Positions 1 through 8,426 of a stretch of 64,000 bases of DNA are shown in pieces. Within the stretch, counting starts at the first letter, position 1; every line of letters begins with the position of its first letter. The notes below the pieces were generated by a model. That model worked only from the letters and a program-made list of their open reading frames with translations. It did no database searches and was not told where the DNA came from. Both the position numbers and the translations under genes were made by a program. The stretch is from the NCBI GenBank assembly GCA_902825875.1, contig CADECP010000022.1, positions 1 to 64,000 on the forward strand, read 5' to 3'. Origin of the DNA: an uncultured Acidobacteriota bacterium (GTDB lineage: Bacteria > Acidobacteriota > Blastocatellia > RBC074).

Positions 1-4
1 TTTT

Positions 5-24
5 CCCGGCAGTGAACTGCCGGG
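5..24. repeat. Short perfect hairpin at window edge
   Basis: CCCGGCAGT and ACTGCCGGG form a 9-bp stem with a 2-nt loop just beyond the 3' end of the leftward glycosyltransferase gene. There is no T-run after it on the minus strand (the run there is A), so it is not a convincing intrinsic terminator in that direction. A second small stem (GTCCC/GGGAC) follows at about 39-52. Confidence 0.5.
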
Positions 25-99
25 CTAATATCAAACCGTCCCTGCCGGGACGAAAGTCGGGCCAAGTCTAACGATCATTTCTTTAGCGAGTAACATCAA

Positions 100-993
100 T
101 TATGAAGTGTGCTCCTTACCAGTCTTGGTACTGACTCCGCGCAGATAACCACGCAAAAACGCCAGTTGTCGCAAATAATCCAGCGCCGAAAACGCCAGAG
201 CTTTTTTCACTCCGTGCTGGCGAACGTAAGCTAGAACACCACTTGCCAGCGAGCGGATGGCGACAGCTTGTCTGAAGAACGTTCGCGTCGGATCGGCAAT
301 TTGGTAATCCGGCCAGAGCTTTCCCAGCAGGTAACGGCCTTCGCCGTAATTGCGGATCGTTCGCAAAAAACTGCCGACCGTTTGCCGATGGTGGTGCAAC
401 ACGACTGCCTGCGGCGCTGAGCGAAATTGATGTCCAAGCTCTTTCATTCGACGACAAAGCGCAGGTTCTTCGCCGCCGGGTTTGCGAAAGCGTTCGTCGA
501 ACAGTTCCGCAGCCAACAACGCTTCACGGCGAAAACAGGCGTTGGCGGTGATCAGATATTCAATCTCGCCATTCGAGTTTTTCGCCGGTTCCAGCATTTG
601 CAACAGGTCAACATATTCGCCGATCAAACTGTCATTCACACTCTTGACCGAACCGCCGACTCCGGCAACGTTGGGCGAATCGAACCCGGCAAGCAAATTC
701 TTCAGCCAGTTTCGATCCGGCAAACAATCGCTGTCGGTGAAGGCGATGAATTCCGCCGTCGCCAATCGCGCGCCGAAATTTCGTGCCGAAGCCGGGCCGC
801 CGTTTGGTTTGAATTGATAGTTGATACGAGTTTCAAACGGCTTCAGCACTTCAATGGTGTCGTCGGTCGAACCGTCGTCCACTACGATGATTTCTTTCGG
901 CGAAAGCGATTGGTTGAGCAAATGCTCGACGGTGCTGACGATGGTGGTCGCGCCGTTGAAGACCGGAACAACGATGGAAGCTTCGACATGCAT
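100..993 (-). CDS. Family 2 glycosyltransferase
   Basis: Predicted GT-A fold glycosyltransferase of 297 aa, likely transferring a sugar from a nucleotide donor during surface polysaccharide or glycan assembly. Seen: an N-terminal beta-strand followed by VVDDGSTDDT (about residues 37-46), FTDSDCLPD (about 85-93; the DxD-type metal/nucleotide site) and an acidic patch GGEEPALCRRM (about 170-180) in the position of the usual ED catalytic region. No signal peptide or clear membrane segment, so it probably acts at the cytoplasmic face. It lies 19 bp downstream of a second family 2 enzyme on the same strand, so the two are probably cotranscribed. The acceptor sugar cannot be read from the sequence. 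Confidence 0.9.
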   Translation of the reverse strand: MHVEASIVVPVFNGATTIVSTVEHLLNQSLSPKEIIVVDDGSTDDTIEVLKPFETRINYQFKPNGGPASARNFGARLATAEFIAFTDSDCLPDRNWLKNLLAGFDSPNVAGVGGSVKSVNDSLIGEYVDLLQMLEPAKNSNGEIEYLITANACFRREALLAAELFDERFRKPGGEEPALCRRMKELGHQFRSAPQAVVLHHHRQTVGSFLRTIRNYGEGRYLLGKLWPDYQIADPTRTFFRQAVAIRSLASGVLAYVRQHGVKKALAFSALDYLRQLAFLRGYLRGVSTKTGKEHTS

Positions 994-1012
994 GCAAACT
1001 CATTGGGCGGAT

Positions 1013-1756
1013 TCATTGGGCGCGAAGCCGCGATAGTTCCAGCCGCCAGCGTTCAGGCGACCAGATGGGCGGCCAGTAATGGCGCGCGCGTTTTTGCAAT
1101 TCCAGATGATAACCGGCGTAATCGTCGCCGGTTTTGGCGGCTTCGTGGAAATTGGCGCAGGCCAGCACCCGGTCAACGTTGGTGAAATCGAATCGCTGGG
1201 CGACGCGCGTCCAGTAATCGAAATCCATCGTCAGGTGCAGCGATTCATCCAGCCATCCGGTTTGTTCAAAAACTTCGCGCCGCCAGAAAATCGCCGGTTG
1301 GTGCATTTCGTAACCTTTCCAGAATTCCAGCAAGCGTTGCCGACCTTGATACCGGCCTCGCAGCAACGAAGGCGGCGAACCATCGTTGTTCACTTTCAGG
1401 CAATGACCGACGATGGCTACCTTGCCGCTGTCGGCGGCGAGCGTCCGGCCAACTGTCAGCAATGCGCCGGGCAAAAAATAATCGTCGCTGTTCAGCCAGC
1501 ACAGAATTTCGCCTGTGGCTTTGGCCAGGCCTTTGTTGATGGCATGACTTTGGCCGCGATCTTTCTCGCTGCTCCAATCGGCCAGCCAGATTTCATAACG
1601 GCGAATGATCTCTACGCTTTCGTCGGAACTGCCACCGTCCACGATGATGAATTCCAGGTTGGGATAGTTCTGCAACAAGACCGACCGAATCGTCTGTTCC
1701 AGAAAGCTGCCTTGATTGAACGAAGGCGTGATGACGCTGATTTTCGGCAGCGACAT
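1013..1756 (-). CDS. Family 2 glycosyltransferase
   Basis: Second GT-A type glycosyltransferase. The start is placed at the ATG at 1756 (MSLPKISVITPSFNQG), giving 247 aa. The frame stays open 30 codons further upstream, but that part looks non-coding. Motifs: ITPSFNQGSFLEQTI at the N-terminus, FIIVDGGSSDESVEI (donor-binding Asp), CWLNSDDYFLPGAL (DxD equivalent N-S-D-D) and MHQPAIFWRREVF, a pattern common in GT2 enzymes of polysaccharide clusters. No membrane helix. It precedes the 100-993 gene by 19 bp and likely forms a two-gene unit with it. Substrates unknown. Confidence 0.88.
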   Translation of the reverse strand: MSLPKISVITPSFNQGSFLEQTIRSVLLQNYPNLEFIIVDGGSSDESVEIIRRYEIWLADWSSEKDRGQSHAINKGLAKATGEILCWLNSDDYFLPGALLTVGRTLAADSGKVAIVGHCLKVNNDGSPPSLLRGRYQGRQRLLEFWKGYEMHQPAIFWRREVFEQTGWLDESLHLTMDFDYWTRVAQRFDFTNVDRVLACANFHEAAKTGDDYAGYHLELQKRARHYWPPIWSPERWRLELSRLRAQ

Positions 1757-2060
1757 GTCGGTTGGCGGTTCGCAGGCGTCAGTCCACGGCCAGCCAGTTT
1801 TGCCAATGAGTGCGGGCGGTAAATTGTCTGTCGGTGAACAGGGCATCGTTGAATCTGAACTGAACTTGAAAAGGAAATGTTTCGAGATGGCGGGAGAGAT
1901 TTTACGACGGCTGGGGTTTACTCACCACCGGTGAGCGGCGGCAAGAGAAAAGTTTTGGGCCTACGGAAGTGTCAATAGCCCGCGCGCCAGCAAGGGCTTA
2001 AGTTCGAATAAACAAAACTTGCTGACGCGCAGGCTACTGACACCACTTTTTTCGAATGTC
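1757..2060. other. Intergenic region with palindromic element
   Basis: About 300 bp between the sigma-like gene and the downstream glycosyltransferase on the same strand. Apart from the 1969-2043 inverted repeat it shows nothing that reads as a gene. A promoter for the glycosyltransferases presumably lies here, but I could not identify a convincing one. Confidence 0.5.
1969..2043. repeat. Imperfect 26-bp inverted repeat
   Basis: The arms 1969-1994 and 2018-2043 are reverse complements with three mismatches around a 23-nt loop. The core of the left arm, GCGCGCCAGCAAG, recurs in the hairpin at 60355-60405, suggesting a dispersed palindrome family. It lies just beyond the 3' end of the leftward sigma-like gene but has no T-tract, so it is REP-like rather than a standard terminator. 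Confidence 0.7.
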
Positions 2061-3338
2061 TCAAGCGGCGGCTGCTGAGTAATAAGCCACCGGACGATAA
2101 TGCTGACCCGGCCAGGTGATGGTTTCGCCGATTTCCGGTCGGCGTTCGATTCGTTCGGGCAGCGACAGACGCCAGTGCAACTGTTCATTCAGTTCTTCGG
2201 TGAAGCTGCTCATTTGTTCCTGCGAAAACCTCAGCAAACGCATTTCGCTCTCGATTTTGCGACGGTAATCGCTGACCGAAGAATCCGAGATGCCGACCAT
2301 TTCCGCGATTTCCAGTTGCGAAGGTTCGTCCGCATCCAGATAACAATGCCACAGCACGCGCCACAGCCGTTCGGTACGTTGCGGATTGGAGCGCGTCAAA
2401 CTGCCGAGCCGGTCGAGAAATTGAATCGCCGCCGCCCGTGCTTCGGATTCCTGTTCGCTGCGGAGTGTGATTTCTTCGGGATTGGCTTCGGCAGAGGCCA
2501 GCGAATCGTTGTAACTGCGTCCTTGCCGCTCTTCGCCGATTTCGTCGTCAATCGAAGTCAGCGTCGGATCGAACACAGGCAATTTGCTCAGCGCCAGTTG
2601 ACGCAACACACGCAACGGCGCGGGCGAATCAATGGCTTCGAAAATTTCCACCATCAATTCCGCCAGTTCCTGATTGCTGACGATGACCTGAGTTTCACCC
2701 GTGCAGCCTGTGCGGCGGCGATTTCGTAATCGCGTTGAAACGTTGACGATCAATTCGTCGAATCTGCCGCTGTCAATCATGCGTTTGTCGTCGCTCCAAT
2801 CGCTCAATCCGAAAACGGCGTCGGCGGCCTGGCGGTAGCGTTCTACTTGATTTGGGTTTTGTTGGCGGATTCGGCGAAACCGGCGAAAATTTGAATCGGT
2901 TTCCAGCACCTGACTGACACGGCGAACGATGCGGTAATTTTCCGGGCGTCGTCGGCGCAGATTGCCGATCAGCAAGTTGGTCAATTCGATTTGGTAGATT
3001 TCGCGTTCGATGTCGGCATCGGACATACCGGCGGCCAGGTAATGATTGAACCGACCTTTTTGTAGCAGCAGCACATAAAGGTCTTGTGTCAGATCGTGCA
3101 GAGAAAATGGCGGCGAAGGGGATACGGCGTGTTGACTGCCCATTGAGGAGCGAACCAGCGGATGCGACGATACCATTCGATGCAAAGCGTTCCACAACGC
3201 AGGCGCGTCGGAACGTTCCAGTCTGGTTTTCCAAAGCGAACCTTGCCCGGTCGCGTTTTTGCCAGTTGAGTGTTTGGCAGACGTACGCGCGGGAAATTTC
3301 ACCGGCACAAGCGGCGAATTCGGAGAAAGCGCTTTCAT
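2061..3338 (-). CDS. Sigma-70-like regulatory protein
   Basis: 425 aa with the start at 3338, where CAGGAT lies about 6 nt upstream of the ATG; the longer open frame upstream is disfavoured. Residues about 70-130 ([16 protein letters not shown] onward) resemble a sigma region 2 helix pair. Near the C-terminus, [20 protein letters not shown] is a good region-4-type helix-turn-helix. The middle is a long Arg-rich helical segment without recognisable motifs. It is much longer than typical ECF sigma factors. Most likely a divergent sigma factor or sigma-like DNA-binding regulator; the exact class is inference. No anti-sigma gene is adjacent. Confidence 0.6.
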   Translation of the reverse strand: MKALSPNSPLVPVKFPARTSAKHSTGKNATGQGSLWKTRLERSDAPALWNALHRMVSSHPLVRSSMGSQHAVSPSPPFSLHDLTQDLYVLLLQKGRFNHYLAAGMSDADIEREIYQIELTNLLIGNLRRRRPENYRIVRRVSQVLETDSNFRRFRRIRQQNPNQVERYRQAADAVFGLSDWSDDKRMIDSGRFDELIVNVSTRLRNRRRTGCTGETQVIVSNQELAELMVEIFEAIDSPAPLRVLRQLALSKLPVFDPTLTSIDDEIGEERQGRSYNDSLASAEANPEEITLRSEQESEARAAAIQFLDRLGSLTRSNPQRTERLWRVLWHCYLDADEPSQLEIAEMVGISDSSVSDYRRKIESEMRLLRFSQEQMSSFTEELNEQLHWRLSLPERIERRPEIGETITWPGQHYRPVAYYSAAAA

Positions 3339-4112
3339 TGTAATCCTGAACGTATGACGGATCGGGTGAGAGATCCGGACGCCATTGGCGTCTGTGTGTG
3401 TGTATGTTCCCGGCGGCGTTCGGTCTGTTGCCAAACGTTTTTATTTCAGCACTCGCGCAAATAAAGCAGGGCAGTCGTTGTCAGGATATTTTGATGGGCA
3501 AGTTTCGTGCGCCGACGGAGTTTGTTTTGAGGCCGTCGCCGCCTGTTTTTCTTTTCGATCTTTGCGCTTATGTCTGAGCCGGTGACACTGATGGCTAGAT
3601 TTAGCGGCGAGTAGAGGACGTAAATAAGTAAATGCCGGGAAAAATGGGGCTGACGAATTTCTCGGTCACTGTGCTGAAATCATCCCAAACGCTTTTACCG
3701 TTTGATGAGGACTTTGGCGGTTTTATCAAGCCGGGATGCTTACAAAACTTACCCGCTCTCCCTCTAGCTGTCAGCATTGCTTCAGTTTGTAAAACTCAAA
3801 AAACAAGGCGAATTCAGAAAACACGGTTCTCGGTTTCATAAAGAAACCGGCTCAATGACGTTGAGATCGGATTTTCTGTCAGGTGCATTCGCATACGCAG
3901 TTCAGAACCAAAACGATTCCATTCTTGGGGGACGAAATCTGTTTGAATTTTGAACTACTGAAATTTTGCGGCTGGAACGCCGCTGCTGCGGAACATAAGA
4001 ACCAATGTGAAGTGTCAGTCCTTACGACGCGGGCATTATAGACAGAAGCTCCGCGAACTGGCCAGCGGTTTTTTGCCGCAAAGACAAATTGCGAGAGATT
4101 TTCTGGGGAGAG
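3339..4112. other. Long intergenic region, no gene seen
   Basis: About 770 bp between the start of the sigma-like gene and the end of rsmD. Open frames here are short and lack ribosome-binding sites or recognisable products. There is a short GT-rich tract around 3390-3410 and a small palindrome GACGCCATTGGCGTC just before it. It presumably holds the sigma-like gene's promoter and leader. Confidence 0.5.
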
Positions 4113-4676
4113 TCAGCTTTGGTTGGATTCGAATCGGAAAAAGGTCAGCACGGATTCGCCTTGTACGACTTCGCGGTAAGGGCGCAAGTTGTCGAAATTC
4201 GGAGCCAGCGGCAACTGACGACGGTGTTCGACAATGATTATGCCGTCGTCGGTCAACAAATTGTTTTGAGCAATCTGCCACAACACAGGCGAATAGATTT
4301 CGGAATCATAAGGCGGGTCGAAATAGGCAATGTCGAATTGCCGGTTTTCCTGAGCCAGGTATTTCATCGCCGTCACCGCATCGCGCGGAATCAGTTGGAA
4401 GTTTTCGGTGATGCCGCAATGCCGCAGGTTTTCGCTGATGATCGAAACGGCTTTGCGCGATGATTCGATGAAAGTGATGTGCGCCGCTCCGCGTGAAAGA
4501 GCCTCGATGCCGACTGCTCCTGAACCGGCGCAGATGTCCAGGAACCAGGCGTCTTCGATACGCGGCATAAGGATGTTGAACAACGTTTCGCGCATTCGGT
4601 CGGAAGTCGGACGCACCGCCAACCCATCCAGCGTTTTCAAACGGCGACCTTTGTATTGTCCGGCGATGATTCTCAT
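4113..4676 (-). CDS. rsmD: 16S rRNA (guanine(966)-N(2))-methyltransferase RsmD
   Basis: 187 aa, normal for RsmD, which methylates N2 of G966 in 16S rRNA of the 30S subunit using S-adenosylmethionine. The N-terminus [13 protein letters not shown] is the family signature. Motif I is [18 protein letters not shown] (about residues 46-63) and the catalytic FDPPYD sits near residue 118. The gene follows galE on the same strand by 84 bp. That gap is filled by an inverted heptamer array (4687-4767), and no Shine-Dalgarno sequence is visible before the ATG, so a hairpin would sit next to the start codon. coaD, often the neighbour of rsmD, is instead far away at 50.3 kb. Confidence 0.95.
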   Translation of the reverse strand: MRIIAGQYKGRRLKTLDGLAVRPTSDRMRETLFNILMPRIEDAWFLDICAGSGAVGIEALSRGAAHITFIESSRKAVSIISENLRHCGITENFQLIPRDAVTAMKYLAQENRQFDIAYFDPPYDSEIYSPVLWQIAQNNLLTDDGIIIVEHRRQLPLAPNFDNLRPYREVVQGESVLTFFRFESNQS

Positions 4677-4686
4677 AGAGTAGCCA

Positions 4687-4767
4687 GTAGTCGGTAGTCG
4701 GTAGTCGGTAATTAGGCCAAGCTTTATCGAAACTGCCGACTACCGTCTACTGACTACCGACTACTCA
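4687..4767. repeat. Inverted arrays of a 7-bp repeat between galE and rsmD
   Basis: Left array: three perfect GTAGTCG units (4687-4707) and a degenerate fourth. Right array: CTGCCGA, CTACCGT, CTACTGA, CTACCGA, CTACTCA (4733-4767). The right unit is the reverse complement of the left in register (TCGGTAG/CTACCGA), so the RNA could fold into a hairpin of nearly 30 bp. The right array runs through the galE stop codon (4761-4763) and its last codons, and the left array ends close to the rsmD start. Confidence 0.85.
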
Positions 4768-5735
4768 TAGCCCAAGGGATGCGCCTGATGCCAGCGCCAA
4801 GCCGATTCGATAATTCGATCCAGTTCGCTGTGGCGAGGATTCCAACCCAGGTCGCGCATGATTTTGTCCGGGCTGGCGATCAGAACGGGCGGGTCGCCTG
4901 CTCTGCGAGGCGCGGCTTCAGTCGGAATACGTCGGCCAGTGACTTGCCGGGACATTTCGACGACTTCGGCGACGGAATAGCCGCTGCCGTATCCCAAATT
5001 GTAAACCTCGCTGCGACGTTCCAAGACGTTCAGTGCCAGGATGTGAGCTTCAGCCAGATCAATGACGTGAATGTAATCGCGTACGCAAGTGCCGTCAGGA
5101 GTTGGGTAATCTTCGCCGAAGATGTTGACGTGTTCGGCTTTGCCGGCGGCGACTTTCAGCACATTGGGAATCAAATGAGTTTCAGGATCGTGGTCTTCGC
5201 CGCAACGTTCGGTGGCTCCGGCGGCGTTGAAATAGCGCAAACTGACAGAGCGCAAACCGTACGCGGTGTCGCACCAGCGCAGCATTTTTTCGATCATCAA
5301 TTTGGATTCGCCGTAAGGATTGGTTGGGTGTTGCGGAGCGTCTTCGGTAATGGGCATCGTTTCCGGCTGGCCGAATGTTGCCGCCGTCGAAGAGAGCACG
5401 ATTTTTTTGATGCCGACTGTGAGCATGGCGCTCAGCAGCGAGCGCGCTCCGCCTACATTGTTGCCGAAATACTTCAACGGATCGGTCATGGATTCGCCGA
5501 CCAGCGAATCGGCAGCCATGTGAATGACGGCTTCGATTTTGTGTGTTTCCAGCGAACGAATCACGGCGTCGTTGTCGTGTAAATCGGCTTGAACGAAAAC
5601 GGCTTCGGGCGCGACAGCGGCGCGATGACCTTTGCTCAGATTGTCGAACACGACCGGCTGGTGGCCGTGTTTCAACAACTGTTCGACGACGACGCTGCCA
5701 ATGTAACCGGCTCCGCCAGTGACCAAAACATTCAT
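4761..5735 (-). CDS. galE: UDP-glucose 4-epimerase GalE
   Basis: 324 aa short-chain dehydrogenase/reductase that interconverts UDP-glucose and UDP-galactose through an NAD-bound keto intermediate. Seen: Rossmann motif TGGAGYIG at residues 6-13, SSTAAT at 115-120 (catalytic Ser/Thr) and YGESK at 141-145 (catalytic Tyr and Lys). DYIHVIDLAEAHI and YNLGYGSGYSV are typical GalE sequences. It supplies UDP-galactose for cell-envelope glycans and may serve the glycosyltransferases at the left edge (inference). The last codons and the stop lie inside a heptamer repeat array. A terminator-like hairpin (5760-5792) separates it from the upstream pilus cluster. Confidence 0.95.
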   Translation of the reverse strand: MNVLVTGGAGYIGSVVVEQLLKHGHQPVVFDNLSKGHRAAVAPEAVFVQADLHDNDAVIRSLETHKIEAVIHMAADSLVGESMTDPLKYFGNNVGGARSLLSAMLTVGIKKIVLSSTAATFGQPETMPITEDAPQHPTNPYGESKLMIEKMLRWCDTAYGLRSVSLRYFNAAGATERCGEDHDPETHLIPNVLKVAAGKAEHVNIFGEDYPTPDGTCVRDYIHVIDLAEAHILALNVLERRSEVYNLGYGSGYSVAEVVEMSRQVTGRRIPTEAAPRRAGDPPVLIASPDKIMRDLGWNPRHSELDRIIESAWRWHQAHPLGYE

Positions 5736-5759
5736 GTGTGTGACCTCTACTCAAACGAA

Positions 5760-5792
5760 AGCGCGGATGAAAATCGGAACTTCATCCGCGCT
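5760..5792 (-). terminator. Hairpin terminator after the pilus cluster
   Basis: A perfect 12-bp stem AGCGCGGATGAA/TTCATCCGCGCT with a 9-nt loop lies between the pseudopilin stop and the galE start. On the minus strand it is followed by TTTCGTTT, a moderate U-rich tail, so it plausibly ends the leftward pil transcript. Confidence 0.65.
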
Positions 5793-5823
5793 GAGCGAAA
5801 AAATTATGCGACCATTTGAGAAA

Positions 5824-6672
5824 TTATCTTCCGGGGCAGGGAACCGTTTCTCCGTTGGGACCACGGCATAACTGCCCCGGTCGTAACCCCCCAAAGCATT
5901 GTCCGTTGATGCGAACTCCACCGTCCGGGCATCTGGGGTTGGCGACGTTGGTCGGCACAAAAGCCGCGCCGCTCATTCCAATTGGCGGAATCACGCCGCC
6001 GGTAATGACCGGTACTTGCGGAAAGAAAAGAGCTTTTTTGTATTCTTCGATGCCGTAATAACTGCGAAACATTTTGTCATCGCTTTTGCTGGTGACGCCG
6101 ACAATCGGTTTGCCTTTCAGTTTGTCGCCGGATTCGGATGAATCATCGGATTGATCGGATGATTTGTCGCCATCAAGTCCAGGCAATCGGTTTTTGCCCA
6201 TTTCCGCTGCGGTTGTCAGCAACGGCGGAATGCTGGGCGGCAATTTTTGTTTTTGCAGATACGCCATCAACGCGTCGCGCAATTCCGCCGGTTCTCGGTC
6301 GCCCAGATAAACCAAATTCCAGTTGCCTTCTTCTGAAGGGCAAGGGTTCATCGGGTCGCACAATGCCGACGCGCGAAGAAACCGAATCTGTTTGGCCGCC
6401 GGGCCGATCTTTACGCCGTCCACCAAATCTTTTTTCAAGTTGGTCGGAAATTTTCCGGTTCCCGCAAAGTATTGAGCGATGGCCACCTGAATTTGCTGGC
6501 CACGCCAGAGCATTTCTTCTTCTTTCTCGCGCTGCAATTCTTTTTTGAGCACCGGCGCAGCCGCCGTAGTCAGAATCATGGCGAACATGATGATGCCGAT
6601 CAGCGCGATCAGCGCGTAACCTTGTTCGCCATGTTCGGAAATGCTTTTCAGTTTTCTTCGTGAATGATTCAT
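5824..6672 (-). CDS. Type II secretion/type IV pilus pseudopilin-like protein
   Basis: 282 aa. The N-terminus is prepilin-like: a short basic leader, then EQG|YALIALIGIIMFAMIL, a hydrophobic helix that would be cut after Gly18 by prepilin peptidase. Mature position 5 is Ala rather than the usual Glu. The region after the helix (QREKEEEMLWRGQQIQVAIA) resembles GspG/minor pilin assembly helices. The C-terminal half is low-complexity, Ser/Asp- then Gly/Pro-rich with two Cys pairs. Fourth gene of the leftward cluster after pilN, pilO and the TIG/PilP-like gene, 38 bp behind the latter. Probably a minor pseudopilin; exact class uncertain. Confidence 0.75.
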   Translation of the reverse strand: MNHSRRKLKSISEHGEQGYALIALIGIIMFAMILTTAAAPVLKKELQREKEEEMLWRGQQIQVAIAQYFAGTGKFPTNLKKDLVDGVKIGPAAKQIRFLRASALCDPMNPCPSEEGNWNLVYLGDREPAELRDALMAYLQKQKLPPSIPPLLTTAAEMGKNRLPGLDGDKSSDQSDDSSESGDKLKGKPIVGVTSKSDDKMFRSYYGIEEYKKALFFPQVPVITGGVIPPIGMSGAAFVPTNVANPRCPDGGVRINGQCFGGLRPGQLCRGPNGETVPCPGR

Positions 6673-6710
6673 CCCGGAAACCTCGTTTCCGCCAAACCTT
6701 CCAAACTTAA

Positions 6711-7565
6711 TTAGTTGAGTTCAGCAGTAAAGTTGATTGCGTGAACAATGTGTAGATTTGTGTCTTCAATTTCGATTTTGGCGAAGGAGATATTGACCAC
6801 TCGCCAGTGAGTGCCGACTTTTGAGCCTTTGATGACATTGAGAACTTCGGCTTCGTCCGCCTGCGATTTCAGTACGGCAGTCATTCCGCGCTTGTTGGAA
6901 ACCAAACCGACATAGCGATAAGGCGGCAATGGCGGTTCCTGAACGATCAACCCAATTGAGTTTGAATACAACTTGGCGTCGCTCTTGCTGCGAACCTGCA
7001 CTCCCAAACTTCCACCATTACGAATCGCTTCGGGCGGAACCTGGACTTCAACTTTGGTCGCGTTGATGAACTTGGTCGGATAAGGCCGACCTTCTAAAAA
7101 CGCCTGTGCGTCTTCAGGAATCTTGTCGCCAAAAACGTTCATCGTGAATCCGCCCGTTCGCCCAATTACTCCCGAAGGATTTAACGTCATCAGCAGAATC
7201 GGCGGTGGCGGCGGTGGTGGTTGAGCTGGTGGCGGTGGAATGGGCTTCGGAGTTGGCGGCGGCGGATACACAAAAATGTTCCGGCCAGTTCCGTCGCCTG
7301 AAGTTCGTTTTTCAAACCATGCGAATTGCAGCGGCTGCGTGATGATCGGAACAGCTTTTTCGCCCGGACGCAACGGACGCGGAGTCGGCGTTGGCGACGG
7401 TTTGCGTACCGGCGTGTTCACGGCAACCGGCGCAGATGGCGTTGAATCGCCGCCGGTAAAAAATTGCAGGTACACCACGCCCAGCATCACCAACAGCAAC
7501 ACGCCCAGCAAAATCTTTTTCCTGGTTTCGCTATTGTCCTGTTTTTTGTCTTTCTCTTGGCTCAT
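6711..7565 (-). CDS. TIG/PilP-like pilus assembly protein
   Basis: 284 aa. One membrane helix (about 18-36, ILLGVLLLVMLGVVYLQFF) anchors the protein. It is followed by a Pro-rich linker including a run of seven prolines (about 113-128). Next comes an IPT/TIG-like immunoglobulin fold (about 130-215, NPSGVIGRTGGFTMNVFG) and a C-terminal domain (about 220-284) with YRYVGLVSNKRGMTAVL and VVNISFAKIEIED, like PilP or GspC homology regions. From its position after pilO it probably fills the PilP role, linking the inner-membrane PilN/PilO complex to the outer-membrane secretin. The TIG insertion is not a feature of classical PilP. Confidence 0.7.
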   Translation of the reverse strand: MSQEKDKKQDNSETRKKILLGVLLLVMLGVVYLQFFTGGDSTPSAPVAVNTPVRKPSPTPTPRPLRPGEKAVPIITQPLQFAWFEKRTSGDGTGRNIFVYPPPPTPKPIPPPPAQPPPPPPPILLMTLNPSGVIGRTGGFTMNVFGDKIPEDAQAFLEGRPYPTKFINATKVEVQVPPEAIRNGGSLGVQVRSKSDAKLYSNSIGLIVQEPPLPPYRYVGLVSNKRGMTAVLKSQADEAEVLNVIKGSKVGTHWRVVNISFAKIEIEDTNLHIVHAINFTAELN

Positions 7566-7607
7566 CTTGCTGATTTCGAACCTGAAAATTCAGATTCGAC
7601 ACTCCTC

Positions 7608-8426
7608 TCACTGCTTCTCTTCGGTCGAGGCTTTTTGCGCGGCCTGTGCCGACTTTTTGGCTTGTCCTTCGGCAGCCAATTGGCTGGTCGTGGTTTTGCT
7701 CAACGATTTGTAAGGCGATTGAAAATACGTGTCCATTTCGATCTTCAAACTGACCGGAACGGCTTCGGGCGAACTCAACTGCAATTTTTGCGAACCGGAT
7801 TTTTGAGCGGCTCGGCGGACTTGATCGGATTCGCCCTGAAAATTCACCACATTGATAATCAGGAATTGTTTGCTACGTTCCAGATCGGACAGGAATCGTC
7901 GCAGGTTCGGATATTCGCCGATGATGTTCGTATCAATTCCCAACGACGGATAAATTTTGCGATCGTCGTCGTCGCGCGTTTTGGGCTGACCCGGCTGGGC
8001 AGCTTCTTCGGCCAGCGGTTCGGCTTCGGCCACGCGGTAACTGGAATCGCCGGTCAGCACGCCATGCTTTTGGCCCAGCGAATCAATCTCGTTGATGATT
8101 TCGGTCATCCCGCGCTCGTCCTGTTTCAGATAAACGTCGAAATTTTTCAAGCTTGCCAAAATTGATTCGGCATTGGCGGCTTGCTGATTGCGTTTCTGTT
8201 CGTCGTTGTTGGTTTTATCTATCTGCGACTGAATTTGGGCTTCGCGGCTCATCAATTCACTCAACTGGGAATTGAGCGGTTGAACTTTCGAGACGTAATA
8301 AAAAATGACCGCTCCGACAAACGCCAAAGCCAGAAACAACGCCAGCAGTTCTCCCAGGTTCAATCTCAACCGGCTCAGCGCGTCTTTCACTCCATCAATG
8401 ATTTCCGTTGTTTTCAGGTTCATCAC
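7608..8426 (-). CDS. pilO: Type IV pilus inner-membrane protein PilO
   Basis: 272 aa. A single membrane helix (about 28-47), a coiled coil (about 50-90, KVQPLNSQLSELMSREAQIQ onward) and an alpha/beta ferredoxin-like region with YPNLRRFLSDLERSKQFLIIN, the typical PilO/GspM pattern. It would pair with PilN in the periplasm to align pilus motor and secretin. The C-terminal tail is Ala/Lys/Gln-rich. GTG (8426) and ATG (8423) are both possible starts. Either overlaps the pilN stop, indicating translational coupling. An Asp-rich stretch (TRDDDDRK) lies in the middle. Confidence 0.88.
   Translation of the reverse strand: MMNLKTTEIIDGVKDALSRLRLNLGELLALFLALAFVGAVIFYYVSKVQPLNSQLSELMSREAQIQSQIDKTNNDEQKRNQQAANAESILASLKNFDVYLKQDERGMTEIINEIDSLGQKHGVLTGDSSYRVAEAEPLAEEAAQPGQPKTRDDDDRKIYPSLGIDTNIIGEYPNLRRFLSDLERSKQFLIINVVNFQGESDQVRRAAQKSGSQKLQLSSPEAVPVSLKIEMDTYFQSPYKSLSKTTTSQLAAEGQAKKSAQAAQKASTEEKQ

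Noticed and set aside
3385-3585. Short rightward open frames in the 3.3-4.1 kb gap
   Set aside because: They pass through a GT-rich tract, have no ribosome-binding site and show no protein-like composition.
4687-4767. Possible CRISPR-like array
   Set aside because: Units are 7 bp, contiguous and inverted, with no spacers; no cas genes are nearby.
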